From Cryptomeria japonica (Eukaryota; Streptophyta; Pinopsida; Cupressales; Cupressaceae), in assembly GCF_030272615.1 (NCBI RefSeq), contig NC_081408.1, positions 404,109,389 to 404,173,388 of the forward strand: a stretch of DNA of 64,000 bases, in the 5' to 3' direction. The position numbers were made by a program, and so were the translations under genes. Every line of letters starts with the position of its first letter. Position 1 is the first letter of the stretch. Of the stretch, positions 11,067 to 22,244 are shown piece after piece. The notes beneath the pieces were generated by a model. The model was not told where the DNA came from. It saw nothing but the letters and a program-made list of their open reading frames with translations, and ran no database searches.

Positions 11067-12040
11067 ATTATAGCCTCAGGTTTACCACTGTACTATTTTG
11101 GTGAATATATATAATATAATCAGTTGTTTTTCCTTTGCATATGTGAACTTTTAGTAGTGGGGAAAGAAGGAGGAAACAAAGACTGTTCCAGATTCTCTTC
11201 TATCACAGTCGTGCAAATGTTGCATTTGAGGGTAATTTCCTTCCTCGTTTCCTCTCACATCAGGTATGTATCTATTTCATATCTGACTGAAATGCAGAGG
11301 TTAATCGTGTATCACTAATTGACTGTGGAAATATTACTCATTAAAAGAAAAAGTAAAATGAATTGAAAAGAATCTTGCTCTGATAGCTATGAACATACTA
11401 TCATGCCTAACTGCGATTATTTTGTCTTGCATAGCCGTGTAAATTCTGCCTTGAGTAGCCGCTGTATAACTATTGCATGTTCATGATCTTTCTTGTTAAG
11501 ATAAATTGTAGAGCCTAAATGATTTACTCATTTATTATCAAGTCTTGAACTTAAGGAAGATAAATTTATTCACAGATATAAATCATGACAATATTCTGTT
11601 ACTTTTCATCGAATACACTGTCTTACCTTATTCATAAGAAAATTGAATACTGCATTCATATCTTGTGCATAGTATGGTTGAGTAGCAACCTCAGCGCATT
11701 CACTATAGAATATGATTGCTAGCCCACGAGGGCATAATAGCCTAGTATTGCAGCTATTCTATGTTTATTTATTTTCCACTCATAACTCATAGTTCAACTG
11801 AATATGGTTCATCTTGGAATGAATGCACATCGGTTGTAATCAGATTATAACCAGTCTCCATGGTTGCAAGACCTGAAGAAGGATTATTATCATCAATTAG
11901 ATGCATACTTTTGGGAATATACAAAGACAAAAAATATATTAGAACTGTATTTTTGTTGATTCATAATATGATGTGTTAATTTAGCTAAATAAGGGAACCA
12001 ATGTTGTATTAGGTTTAATTCCATGATGACAGTTGAAGCT
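11067..12040. other. Non-coding stretch, nothing recognised
   Basis: AT-rich. The 64-codon frame at 11124 has no recognisable homology; it could be a further exon of the preceding fragment, but no in-frame junction was established. Confidence 0.3.
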
Positions 12041-13103
12041 TGTTAGAGATAGGGGATTTGTAGCAGTTGGCTTATAGGGTTATGTCACAATCCCATGAAG
12101 GTCCTTGTAAACCGTTAATGTCAGTAGACATGAGACTGTTATGTAACGAATTGGATCAGCTAAACCTAGAAGTTCTGTAACCAATGAATCAACTAACTCA
12201 AGTGTATGTTAATTATCTTATGATGGTCATTTATAACCATTATTCTTAGTAGACATTAAGCAGTTCGCTAGATAGTTGGTTAGTAAACCAGTGAGTTAGT
12301 TGGCTCAAGTGTATGCTATTTATCATATGATGGTCATTAATAACCATTATTGTTAGTACACATTAAGTAGATGGCTTGTTTAGATGGTTGGTAACTAGTG
12401 AGTTTGTTGAGCTCAAGAATTGGATGTACAAGTCGAGCAAGGGAGGTGAACACTAACAACGCATTGGTGCTTACAATGTTAAAACCTTGGCCAAGATGGT
12501 GATGCTTTATCTAAGTGATTGTTCGATCACATGAACTAGATACACCTACTAGTCAGATGGTCATAGTAGTTAGGGGTTACCTATAGTGTGTGACTGACTA
12601 GTTGCGTGTAGGTTTTGAACACCAAGATCAGATGGCTAGATGTAAAAGAGATCCAATCCTTAGAATGCACCCTCATGAAGGGTTGGGTCTCTTCCAATTG
12701 GAAGGGGCATGGGAGACTGGAAAGTCTACGATTTAATGGAGAAGCCCTTGATGATGCTCTCCCTATTCCAAACTATGTCGAGGATTGATACAAAAATTTT
12801 CAGTTGGAAAGTTAAATGAATTGTAACCTCTGAACCTTTATCTCTTCCCTAAAAAATGAAACTTTCCATTTAAATTCCTTTCTCATATTGATTAGCTTAA
12901 TAATATTTGTTCAATGTTTTTTATCATTAAAAGATTACCTTCCTTTTAGATAAATTAGTTAGATTCTTATTATGTTGAAGAACATTTAGTTAGTTTTCTC
13001 CTTCAACTGAAGTAGTTATGTTTTATTTTGAAATGCTCAATTTTTTATCTTAATAGTTCTCACAATTTATTTTCTTTAAGTATAGAATTAAAGGAATATT
13101 ACA
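12041..13103 (+). repeat. Probable copia-type LTR with internal direct repeat
   Basis: Begins TGTTAGAG and ends TATTACA, immediately followed by a primer-site-like TGGTATCAAAGC, as at the 5' end of copia elements. Inside are two copies, about 107 bp apart (around 12190-12265 and 12297-12372), of a segment containing CTCAAGTGTATG and GATGGTCAT(T)(A)ATAACCATTATT. No gag-pol follows; the element is truncated near 13.2 kb. Confidence 0.5.
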
Positions 13104-13105
13104 TA

Positions 13106-13117
13106 TGGTATCAAAGC
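13106..13117 (+). promoter_or_regulatory. tRNA-Met-type primer binding site
   Basis: TGGTATCAAAGC differs by one base from TGGTATCAGAGC, the usual initiator-tRNA-Met primer site of plant LTR elements, and lies 2 bases after the proposed LTR end. Confidence 0.55.
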
Positions 13118-13535
13118 AACCAAGTTCGACATTGAACCTTAGGCTTTCCACCTATAAACAAAACTATATACATATGCAGGTGCACCATGGTTGAGATAAT
13201 ATGCAAGCGCACTATATACAAAACTATATTTGCAAGTAAATCTTTTATTCAAATCCACAATATGAAACACAAAGTTTTACTGGAAGAACACAAGTAACCT
13301 TATCTCCTTTAGATAATATCACAAGCAACTGCCTACAGAAAGATGCAGTAATCCACAAAATATACACAAAGGAAAGATGACTGATTATATTATGTATGTT
13401 CGCAAAATTGTACAATAGTAAGCTTGAGGCTATATTCTACTTCTTCTCTAATGATCCTTATTGTTACAAAAGTTCCCTCATTTATATGAGGGTATACATT
13501 GTCACCAAGCATCGTGACTTTTCAGCACATGACTA
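13118..13535. other. Region 3' of PML-1
   Basis: No coding sequence recognised. On the minus strand this would be the 3' untranslated region of PML-1; on the plus strand it may be truncated interior of the copia-type element. Confidence 0.3.
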
Positions 13536-16500
13536 TTAATTAGCACTTTTGTTAACAAACTGGAAGATAAACAAGTTTAGCATTCGTATGTGTTCAACGT
13601 ACTTATCATCTTTATACATTAGAACGTCATTGTTTAGTGTCCTCATGTCGCTTTCTGTCTGGAAATGATTGGATAGAATATGGTTAACACAAAGTGACAA
13701 TTCTTTGTCCCGATCCAACTCTGCTACTGCTCGATTCTTCTCATCACTGAACACTTGTTTCCACTGTTCCAACGATACTAACTCACCATTACTGTAAAAA
13801 GAGGGCACCCTAGGGGTATTCCCATCGTCCAGCCTCTGAAGCTCTTTCCTTAATTGATTTGCCAATTCATCATGGGACTTCAAGTAAGCCTCGACTTCAA
13901 TTTTCTCACCTGGATTCATCAGACTGTTGTCATTCATCATGCCTTCCAATTGAGACCTGAGCCTTTCATACTCTTTCAAAGCTTTGACTGTTCCAGTGTA
14001 TGTCTTCCAATAGATTTCTGAAACCTACACCATACTTTTGAATCTATGCTCAATGACCTCGAGAACTAACTTATCCATCTTTTGTTGTTCCTTTTTTACT
14101 TGCCGAGATGTCTTTTTGGCCCTGTTCCTCCAATACATAGCGTCTGTCAAGGCATCCATGGCATCTCCGTCAACACTGTATGTCATCCCTGTTTGACTGG
14201 TACCTGTATCAATCTGAAGCAATCTTGCTTGCAACCTCTATTTTTCTTCATCGGTTTTCTCATATAGGCTTTTGTATGTAGAATTTTCTCAGAACAGAAA
14301 TTCTATTTGATCTTGGTTCAGTTTAGCGACATCCAAATTTAGTTTGGCAGTTGTTCTAGGGTCAGTCTTTCCAACCTGCTGCACCATTAAATGTCCAAAA
14401 GCTTCTTCTGTATCAACCAATATAGGTCTTTTATCTTTGGGATAGATAGCCCACTGTAGAAGAGCCTTCTGATCTGGATCATATCCTGATCCTCTAAAGA
14501 GTTTATCAATCTCTTTTGGCATCATTTGCTTACTTGGGTCCTGTTTCTTGAGGAATCCATCAAACAACAAGGCAGAGTTCATATCCCATCCAGAGTATAA
14601 TAGCACACCAGCTTCCTAAAGCAACTGTCTTCCCTTCTCATGTGTCATTTCTCTCATCACAAGATCCATCTCCTGTTGTAACTTTTGAAGTTGTTGCTCT
14701 TCTTCACTATTTCTCATGTTATTCCTAATTTGAGATCCTTTATGTTGATAGAGGAATGCGGTGAACTCCTTGGAAGCAATGAAGTCACTATCAACAATGA
14801 AATCCTCATGCTCCAGGAATATGATGTCAGCCACTTCTCGGACATTCAGTTGTCCTATTGCCAAGTCTATCGGTGTATCCTCTACATAACCAGGGGGTAA
14901 TCCTCTCGAGGAGTGAATGGAATGATGCCAGATGTGGAAGCATGAGACATATGAGCCAAAGGCTCTGTATTCCTAATAGTATCAATGTAATCCCTAAAAA
15001 CATGAGGCGGGACTCCCTCAAGTATTTCCAATTCATGCTCCATAAGTTTGTTGGCCAGCTCCAAGGGGTCTTCAATCTTTTGTAGCACGTTCTCATCCAT
15101 TTTCCTTCTAAAAAGCTTCCATTTATAAGCCTGCATTGCTTTCTCAAACTTTATTCGCTTCACTCTGGCCTCTTCTCTGCCAATGTTCTTAATGAGGTCA
15201 TCCAGTAGGTAGGATTTATGCTCTCCAGCCTTCAGCTTTTGTGATGACTGGGCTATCCTTATGTATCCTTCATGATCAAAATTGGGTCTTGGATCCCCCA
15301 TAGCCATGCCATAATAATCCAATTTTGTCTGCAGCAGGCCATAACTCTTTGAACTTTTCACAATAAAATATGAAAATACTAACAACCCAGGTACAATTGA
15401 TTGTTTCCCATGGCTTGTCAGATGTTCTGTACTCACTATTGACAGTTGCCTCACAATTTCCAGACAAGCCACTCTGTTAGGGACTGTAAGTGGTAATAAG
15501 TATGGTCTCCCTTTGAACCCGTATACCCTGACTTGTGTGCAGTCTGAAAAACAATACCAATCTCCCCAATTGTGTTCAATTGAGGGATCTTCAGCAAAAT
15601 CTTTTGGTCTTAGGAATATTTGAACCTCTGGTGCAAGGGCATGATCGCACGGGCATCCCAATAGTCTATATAATGGCTTGACAAAGAACTCCTCAAAATT
15701 CCAATATTGATTATTCACATACCTCTGGTGCCATGAAGAAACCCATAGTTGCACTGGTTTTCTCATCCCATCATTGTCATATGTCCTGACACATAACTCT
15801 TCTGGCCATAACCCTTCATCTTGGCCCACATACAATAGCATATGCATAAGTAAGGAATAATGCTTGAAATGAACATTGATGACATCCCCCTTTAACTTTT
15901 CTAACCCATGATTCAAAACCTCAACCAAATAAGAAAAAAAATCAAAGAAGCGGGGGTCCTTATACTACAAATCAGCACAAATGACCATGGCTGCAATATC
16001 CATCAAAGGATGGGCTTTTATCCCTAGCACTTGGGAAAAATAGTAATAGGTATACTTGAAATATGGATGGAAAGAGTTGACATCATAGGGAGCTTTGTCA
16101 TCCTGACCTAGTGGCACTAAGGACCCTACATTCCTAGGTCTATGTATAGGGAGTCTCCATGTTTTGTAAATGTGCTCTAGGTTAAAATATTCACTTGTTA
16201 ACTTCTTGAGGTCAATCAATTCTTCAAATCCCCAATCCAACTTGAACACGGTGTCAATAATGTCCTTTGTGATTGCAAGAATTGGCTCACCCATGTAGTT
16301 ATATATGGTCCTGGTTTTAGGGTCATAATTGTTTGCCAATGCCTTCATGAGCTCCACATTCATGAATACATTAGCCACAACTAACCTTCCTAAGTTCAAT
16401 CGCCATAAATTGTTGATAGGTTGAGGGGCAAATCTTTTGTTGTACCCATATATGAATAATTAATACCCTCTCAATTTTGTCCATATATCTCCAAGATCCT

Positions 16501-16689
16501 CGAACCGGTCCTCCAAGCCTTCCTCATCAGCTCTAATAGATTCTTGGACCTCAAACTGGATGATGGCCACTGGTCAATCAGGTCCTAGGCCAAAGAACGT
16601 CCTTCCCTTTTCTGTCTTTTAGGTTTTTCTTTTGCAGCGATAGGTTCTTTTCCCTTTCCGGTCTTATTAGTTTTAGATGATGATTCCAT
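13536..16689 (-). pseudogene. PML-1: large transposon-linked ORF with PMD-like N terminus and coiled-coil C terminus
   Basis: Starts at ATG 16689 with a Lys-rich, nuclear-signal-like N terminus (MESSSKTNKTGKGKEP). After a frameshift near 16580, the frame runs from about 16560 to 14882, shifts once near 14880, and continues to a TAA at 13538-13536, about 1,050 codons in all. The N-terminal pattern TRTIYNYMGEPILAITKDI (about 16310-16250) resembles the PMD core NTFHLPVGEMTITPED. A second block, RVYGFKGRPYLLPLTVPNR (about 15540-15475), is matched in the extra ORF of gypsy A. The C-terminal 400 codons are rich in Glu/Gln/Lys heptads, a probable coiled coil. Premature stops at 15965, 14616 and 14025 are TAG where Gln fits. 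It reads away from the CACTA-like end at 18364, which may make it that transposon's gene (inference). No enzyme motif was seen. Confidence 0.6.
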
Positions 16690-18364
16690 TTGAATTTTAA
16701 AAAAGAGGTCTGTGTGCAAACATCTTACTTGGAATTACTAAGCTTTATCTATGAATCCGCCCAATTCCTTCTTTCAGTTCGTCGCCTATGAATTCCTTAA
16801 TGTTGTGTCCTTTGATGTTGATCCACTACTTTGGCATATTTAATCAGTTAGTAATGGCAGTTTGGACAACGGTCACTCGGGCACACGTTTGAATTTAATG
16901 GTGATGTGACCTTCCCTGGGATTTGTTTTTGATTTTCGTGGCAATCAATAATCATTTCGATGAGGATATGTCTTTCGATCATTTGTTTCTTTAGTCCATC
17001 GATCTCTTTGTTTCTATTGACAATACTTTTGTTTTGAATATTACTTCGATCAAGTATTTTTTCCCTTCATCGAAATACTATATTCGGTCAGTATGGCTGT
17101 CTCCTCATCAAAACATATCTGATATCCATCAGGTCTTATGTCGAAGGAACCTTGGGCTTCGGCATTCTCCTTTATTTTTCCATCGAAATACTTCTTTCAT
17201 CGATATCACTATGCCCCGTCGATGAATGAGTCTATTATCTCATCGAAGCTTTTCTTTATTTTCCCTTATCATTCTTCACCGATAAAGTTACATCGACAAA
17301 ACCACTCATATCGAGAACATGCCTTTTAACCTCCTCGAAACCTATATCCTCATCGATATCTTTTAGCGATGTAGCTTCCTTTTGTCCGATCGATATTATT
17401 CTTTCAATGAAAACGCTCCTTTCAGTGGGTCCTTTTTATGTTGCACCGATAGTATTATTTCCTCGAAAACTTTTCCCGTCGATGAAGACCCTCTCTGCTT
17501 TCTTCGATATCTTTTGTTAATGAAGTTATTATCTTTGATGAGTCCTTTCTGGAATTCATCGACGTTTCCTTCCTTCGATGGCTCTTTTATATCGATGAGA
17601 CATCGTTGGGTCTCATCAATACCTTTTGAATTCGGATCAATATTATTCTTTCGATGAAAACGCTCCTTTCGGTGGGTCCTTTTTATGTTGCACCAATAGT
17701 ATTATTTCCTCGAGAACTTTTCCCGTCGATGAAGACCCTCTCTGCTTTCTTTGATATCTTTCGTCGATGAAGATATTATCTTCGGTGAGTCCTTTCTGGA
17801 ATTCACCGGCGTTTCCTTCTTTCGATGGCTCTTTTATATCGATGAGACATCGCTGGGTCTCATCGATACCTTTTGAATTCAGATCGATATTATTCTTTCG
17901 ATGAAAACGCTCCTTTCAGTGGATCCTTTTTGTGTTGCACTGATAGTATTATTTCCTCAAGAACTTTTCCCGTCGATGAAGACCCTCTTTGCTTTCTTCG
18001 ATATCTTTTGTTAATGAAGTTATTATCTTCGGTGAGTCCTTTCTGGAATTCATCGTCATTTCCTTCCTTCAATGGCTCTTTTATATCGATGAGACATCAC
18101 TGGGTCTAATCGATAATAAATTTTTTTTTGATAAAACTTATCATCATCGGAATTACGACGAATACCAAGCTTTCGACTGATGATGTAATCAGCGGACATG
18201 GCATCGTCAATAGAGTCCATTGGATTGTCGTATTTCTGACGGGCATGGTATCGTCAACCAATCCAATGCCGAGTTTTCGACGGTTGATTTTGTCGGCACT
18301 TCGACGAAAATTCGTCGCAAATCCGACAAACGATCGTCAGAAATCAGCTCTGAATGTACTAGTG
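16690..18364. mobile_element. CACTA-like transposon terminus with subterminal repeats
   Basis: The right end reads TGTACTAGTG (18355-18364), which is CACTAGTACA on the other strand, a CACTA-type terminus. Inward of it are short motifs in both orientations, such as CGACGAAAATTCGTCG (about 18302-18317). From about 16980 to 18340 come many TCGATGA/CATCGAT units, as in the subterminal repeats that bind transposase in En/Spm elements. The end lies exactly where the gypsy F frame is broken, after codons LHKD, with a candidate 3-bp target ATC (18365-18367). The opposite terminus was not found in the window, so the element's extent is unknown. Confidence 0.55.
17391..18131. repeat. Three tandem copies of a ~247-bp TCGATGA-rich unit
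   Basis: Copies begin near 17391, 17638 and 17885, each with (C)(G/A)ATATTATTCTTTC followed by ATGAAAACGCTCC. Each runs through CCCGTCGATGAAGACCCTC and TATATCGATGAGACATC. Copies differ by scattered substitutions and small indels. Frames in this stretch are consequences of the repeat, not genes. Confidence 0.9.
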
Positions 18365-20341
18365 ATCTTTGTGTAACTGCAGAAGTTCAATACGATATTG
18401 TTGTTGATACGAAGTAAGCTTATTGTTGATATTCAAATACCTTCCTGGAAAGACTTTTATTTTCTTGGTTAAGTCCATCATTGAGACCTCATTAATGAAA
18501 GGAATTTTTATCTCATGGGGAAACAATGTACGGAGGAGATATGATGTTGTAAGAGATGTACATGCAGTATATTTTGGCAAGAGTGTTTGAAGTATATAGG
18601 ATGAGCAACTTGCTTCCATATTTTTTAACTCATATTCATTTTGCAAGATTTGAGACAACACTTCTTCATCACCTTAGATTTGCATAATAGGGATTCTATC
18701 AATCATCATGAGGGTATACAAAAAGTTCACTTCTTCCTCATATTCTTCTCCTAGTTTGGGCCAAATAAGCTGATCTAATTGTCCATGTCGTTGGGCTGGA
18801 GAATACAATATAAGTTTCTTGGTACTATCTCCATTAGAGATAGTCATATCCTCTGACCTACATCCTATATAGTTTTGGCTAGTGGCCAACCAAGGCATCC
18901 CTAAGATTATTGGATATCCTCCCAGAGTAGCTATAGGAGATAAGACCATTTAGTCAGCAGGGTACTCCTAGGAGTCCAAAGTAACAACAAGATCTTCTAT
19001 AATACCATATGGTTTAACAATAGAGATATCACCCAATTGAAGGACAATAGGTGTAGGTCTTATATTGGTGATTTTGAGATGTTGTATATCCTTACTCATG
19101 ACTGTAGACAACTAAAATTGTCATGTCTAATTAAATAAATATTTTTATTTATTTAATTATTTTAGCCTAATTCATCTATTAATTAAATAAATCTTTATTT
19201 ATTTAATTAATTCATTTATCCTCTTCTAGCCTTATTTCTCATTTAAATAAATACATTTATTTATTTAAATTATCCTTTTCCTAAATTAAATAAATATCTT
19301 ATTTATTTAATTGATCTCACTCCTTCTATTAATTAAATAAATCTTTATTTATTTAATTAATTCATTAACCTTTTCTACCCATGACACATGTCATTCATCT
19401 CTTAATTCATACACTATCTACCCCTTTCATTATTTTATTATTTCTTTTACCTACCCTCTAATCATAGCCGACCCCCTTTTACACCTCTCAATCTTATCCC
19501 TCCATTTCATATAGTGTCTTCTATATAAGGAGATACTTCCTTCATTATCAAACCCTAATCAATCATCCTAAGGACCTGATTATTTGATCAATTGACTACT
19601 TGGCATATGCGATCCTACTTGCAACCACATTCCGTTCTTTGTTGAGCTCTTGTGCACATAAAATCTGAGAGAAAATATATCAAGCAAGATCAATGGAGAT
19701 AGGAAGAATGGAGATCCAAACCCTATTGGACATGTGATGGTATAATCTTTGTGATTTCATTTGATTTGCATTATCTTAGGTAATCTCCATATGTTATGGT
19801 GGATCTTTGTTGTTGTTAGGCTAGGGTTTTGTGGTTGAATTCATTTAGTCTTTCAATATCATTATTATTGTTATCCATTTTCACCATAAACAATGACATT
19901 AATAGAAATTCCTAGATCAATGAGTGCATTTTGAATTATAATCCCATTAATAGTCACCACTACCACTAGACTACCAGGATCAGAATATTTAGGCACAATT
20001 ACCTTGCCTAGCATTATATCTACTGGCCAACCCATTATGTGGATTGTTGTTGGATATTTCTTTTTCCCGCTCAGTTTCTTGAGACATGCATCCCTTATTT
20101 CCTTTCTATAGATAGGTACATCCTTAATGGCTTGGAATAAGGGTATCTTGATACACACACGTTCTAGTTGATCTAAAAAGTCAAAAGTTGGTTCTATCTT
20201 AGGCTCTGTAGTTACCAAACTTTGTGGAAATGGTGGTAGTGGATCTTTTCCTTGGATTGGTTTGGGAGTCCTTGACTGATTTTCTTGAAGAGGGGGATCA
20301 TTTGAAGTCAAATTGGTATTTGTCTTCTCTCCATCTTCCAC
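18365..20341 (-). pseudogene. Protease region of gypsy element F, split by a solo LTR
   Basis: The upstream part (20341-19893) contains FDFLDQLERVCIKIPLFQA, then LGKVIVPKYSDPGS and the active-site region NALIDLGISINVI, where the usual protease D-S/L-G signature reads DLGIS. The solo LTR 19103-19892 follows. The downstream part (19097-18674) has GGYPIILGMPWLATSQNYIG, the C-terminal half of a retropepsin-like fold. The piece at 18661-18365 (LSQILQNEYE... to LLQLHKD) is the linker normally preceding RT, cut off by the CACTA-like terminus. The role would be polyprotein processing in particles; this copy is inactive. Confidence 0.7.
19103..19892 (+). repeat. Solo LTR with AT-rich palindromes, TSD ATGAC
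   Basis: The 790-bp segment starts TGTAGACAACT, ends CCATAAACA and is flanked by ATGAC at 19098-19102 and 19893-19897. It splits the protease of element F. Between 19120 and 19380 are five imperfect inverted repeats of the form TTAATTAAATAAAT ... ATTTATTTAATTAA, each about 30-35 bp. A TATATAAGG (about 19521-19529, context CTATATAAGGAG) suggests plus-strand U3 orientation. Confidence 0.88.
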
Positions 20342-21050
20342 AGGAAGCTCGATAATAACAAGAGGGTAGGTGCTGGCAAGGTTTTTCTTGAGTGCAGGTG
20401 TATGTTAGTTATGCTTACAAAATATGTAGGATATTGAATATAATATTTGGAATAGGACTATTGTTGTTGTGGCTTGTTATTGGGATTGGGTGCAGGTTGA
20501 GCTGGTAATTGAGTATCTTTGGTGCATTGGTATTTGGATTTACAGGGGGCATAATAGCTAGTTGGTTAGGTGGTTCTGGTGGCTATAGTAACCCATTGAA
20601 TGATTGGACCATTGCTAGCCTCCTCTCCATTTTGGTGGTTGTTGCTAGTTTCTTAATGGTGGTTGCCAATTTCCTGGTGGTGTTTGCCACTGAGGTGGAG
20701 GATTAGGATTTTGATAATTTCGCCAAAGATTTTGTTGGTAATTCCATGGTTGTAGTCCATAATTACCAAAATTTGGAGGGTAGGAGGATTTCCATTGATT
20801 GTTAGATGCATAATAATTTGAATAAAGACCATTGAAAGATAGAGGATTTGGAGGCATACCTTGTCTCGGAGCCCATGGAATCCTTTGTATAGTGTAGAAG
20901 ATATGTCCTTCATCATCTTTGATTGGCCTAAATTCTAGTTACACTTGTTTTCTTTCTATACTGGCTACCCTCTTACATTTGCAATATATTTTCTTCTATC
21001 TACAATGGGGGCGAAACTCAACCAACATTGCCTCTGAATCATCATGTTTC

Positions 21051-21835
21051 TATCAGCAAATGCACACTCCAATGAGAAATTGTAGGTGATTGAAGGTATT
21101 GTCATTGATGGCAACCTTGCAATCCTATGATACAGGCACCGACACTGGCAGACTCAACATCGACACACAAATCACCGACACCAAAAAGGAAGATTACCGA
21201 CACCATGGCCGATAGGAATTTTGTTTAAATGTATTTTGTATTTAATTGTAAAATCTTTTGTAAGCCGACTTGGCAGATTGTAACATGACTCATATATGTA
21301 CGAGATCATTGTAGATCATTTAGAGATGTAGAATATGAAAGGATTAATGCAGACCTAATATGCGAATTGTAAGGCAGATATTGGATAAGGGTTTATGTAT
21401 GTAGCAGAGCTTAAACTGGTACTGAATCTAGCATAGTAGATGCTAATCTGAAGCAGGACAAGACATTGGATTTGTATAATCCATTTTGTAAGTTAGTGTG
21501 ACTTCTTTTTGTAATTGAGCAGTGATCTCTAGGCACTTGGGCTTCCTGCATGTGTAGGCCCCTATTGTAAGCAGTAATATTCTCTTATTGGCCAGTAAGC
21601 GAATATTGTGGGTCACAAATCCCACCAAGGTTTTTCCCACACCGGGTTTCCTCGTTAAAAATACTGTGTTATGGTGTGTCTCTTATGTTGTGGTTATTGC
21701 TCTTATTTACTGCATTATTTTTGGTTTACCGGTACACAGTTTTGATATGCTTTTCATGCTATAAGTTAAGAAAATAATTATACTGGTCAGATACTGATTC
21801 ACCCCCCCCTCTCAGTATCTTTTGGAATCCTAACA
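21051..21835 (+). repeat. Solo LTR, copia-type, TSD GTTTC
   Basis: The 785-bp segment is flanked by GTTTC at 21046-21050 and 21836-21840. It ends CCTAACA; the start is TA instead of TG, consistent with one transition. It is collinear with 1255-2049: both have TTGTCATTGATGG, CATGTGTAGGCCCCT, GGGTTTCC and GATTCACCCCCCCCTCTCAGT. It splits gag of element F. Confidence 0.88.
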
Positions 21836-22244
21836 GTTTCTTCTTGGCTTGAAATGTATCCAATTGCGTAAGCATGTTTTTGATGATGTCCTATTTAAAA
21901 TCCTTTCTAAATGTATTATTTTCATCCTTGAAACTCCATAGGTTGTCTTGTTTATGCCAAGTGTGTAACCTCTAGCCTTTTTTAGAGCATCTCTAGAATA
22001 ATTTTAACAAGGATGCCTTATATCATTCTAATCAGCTTGGGTAATATCTCATCCTCCCACAAGGTTCAATGCATCCATACAATCATCATTAATCCCCTTT
22101 AAGAAGATCAACTTCTAAGATTCTTCACTCAATGCATTATACTTAGATTTATTGAAGCTGAACAAGAATCTTTCAACATAGTCTTCTAATCTCTCATCTT
22201 CCCTCTGTGACATCCTGAAATATCATCTCCATACATATCACTAC

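Noticed and set aside
17391-18131. Possible CRISPR-like array
   Set aside because: Units are ~247 bp direct repeats without short repeats separated by unique spacers, and the DNA is plant nuclear.
1-18364. Whole left part being one giant CACTA element carrying PMD and CWC22 cargo
   Set aside because: Only one terminus was found, and no left CACTAGTACA end or resumption of gypsy F was seen; not supportable.
17034-18417. Chain of plus-strand frames with similar protein sequence (17382, 17873)
   Set aside because: They repeat because of the 247-bp tandem array; composition follows the repeat.
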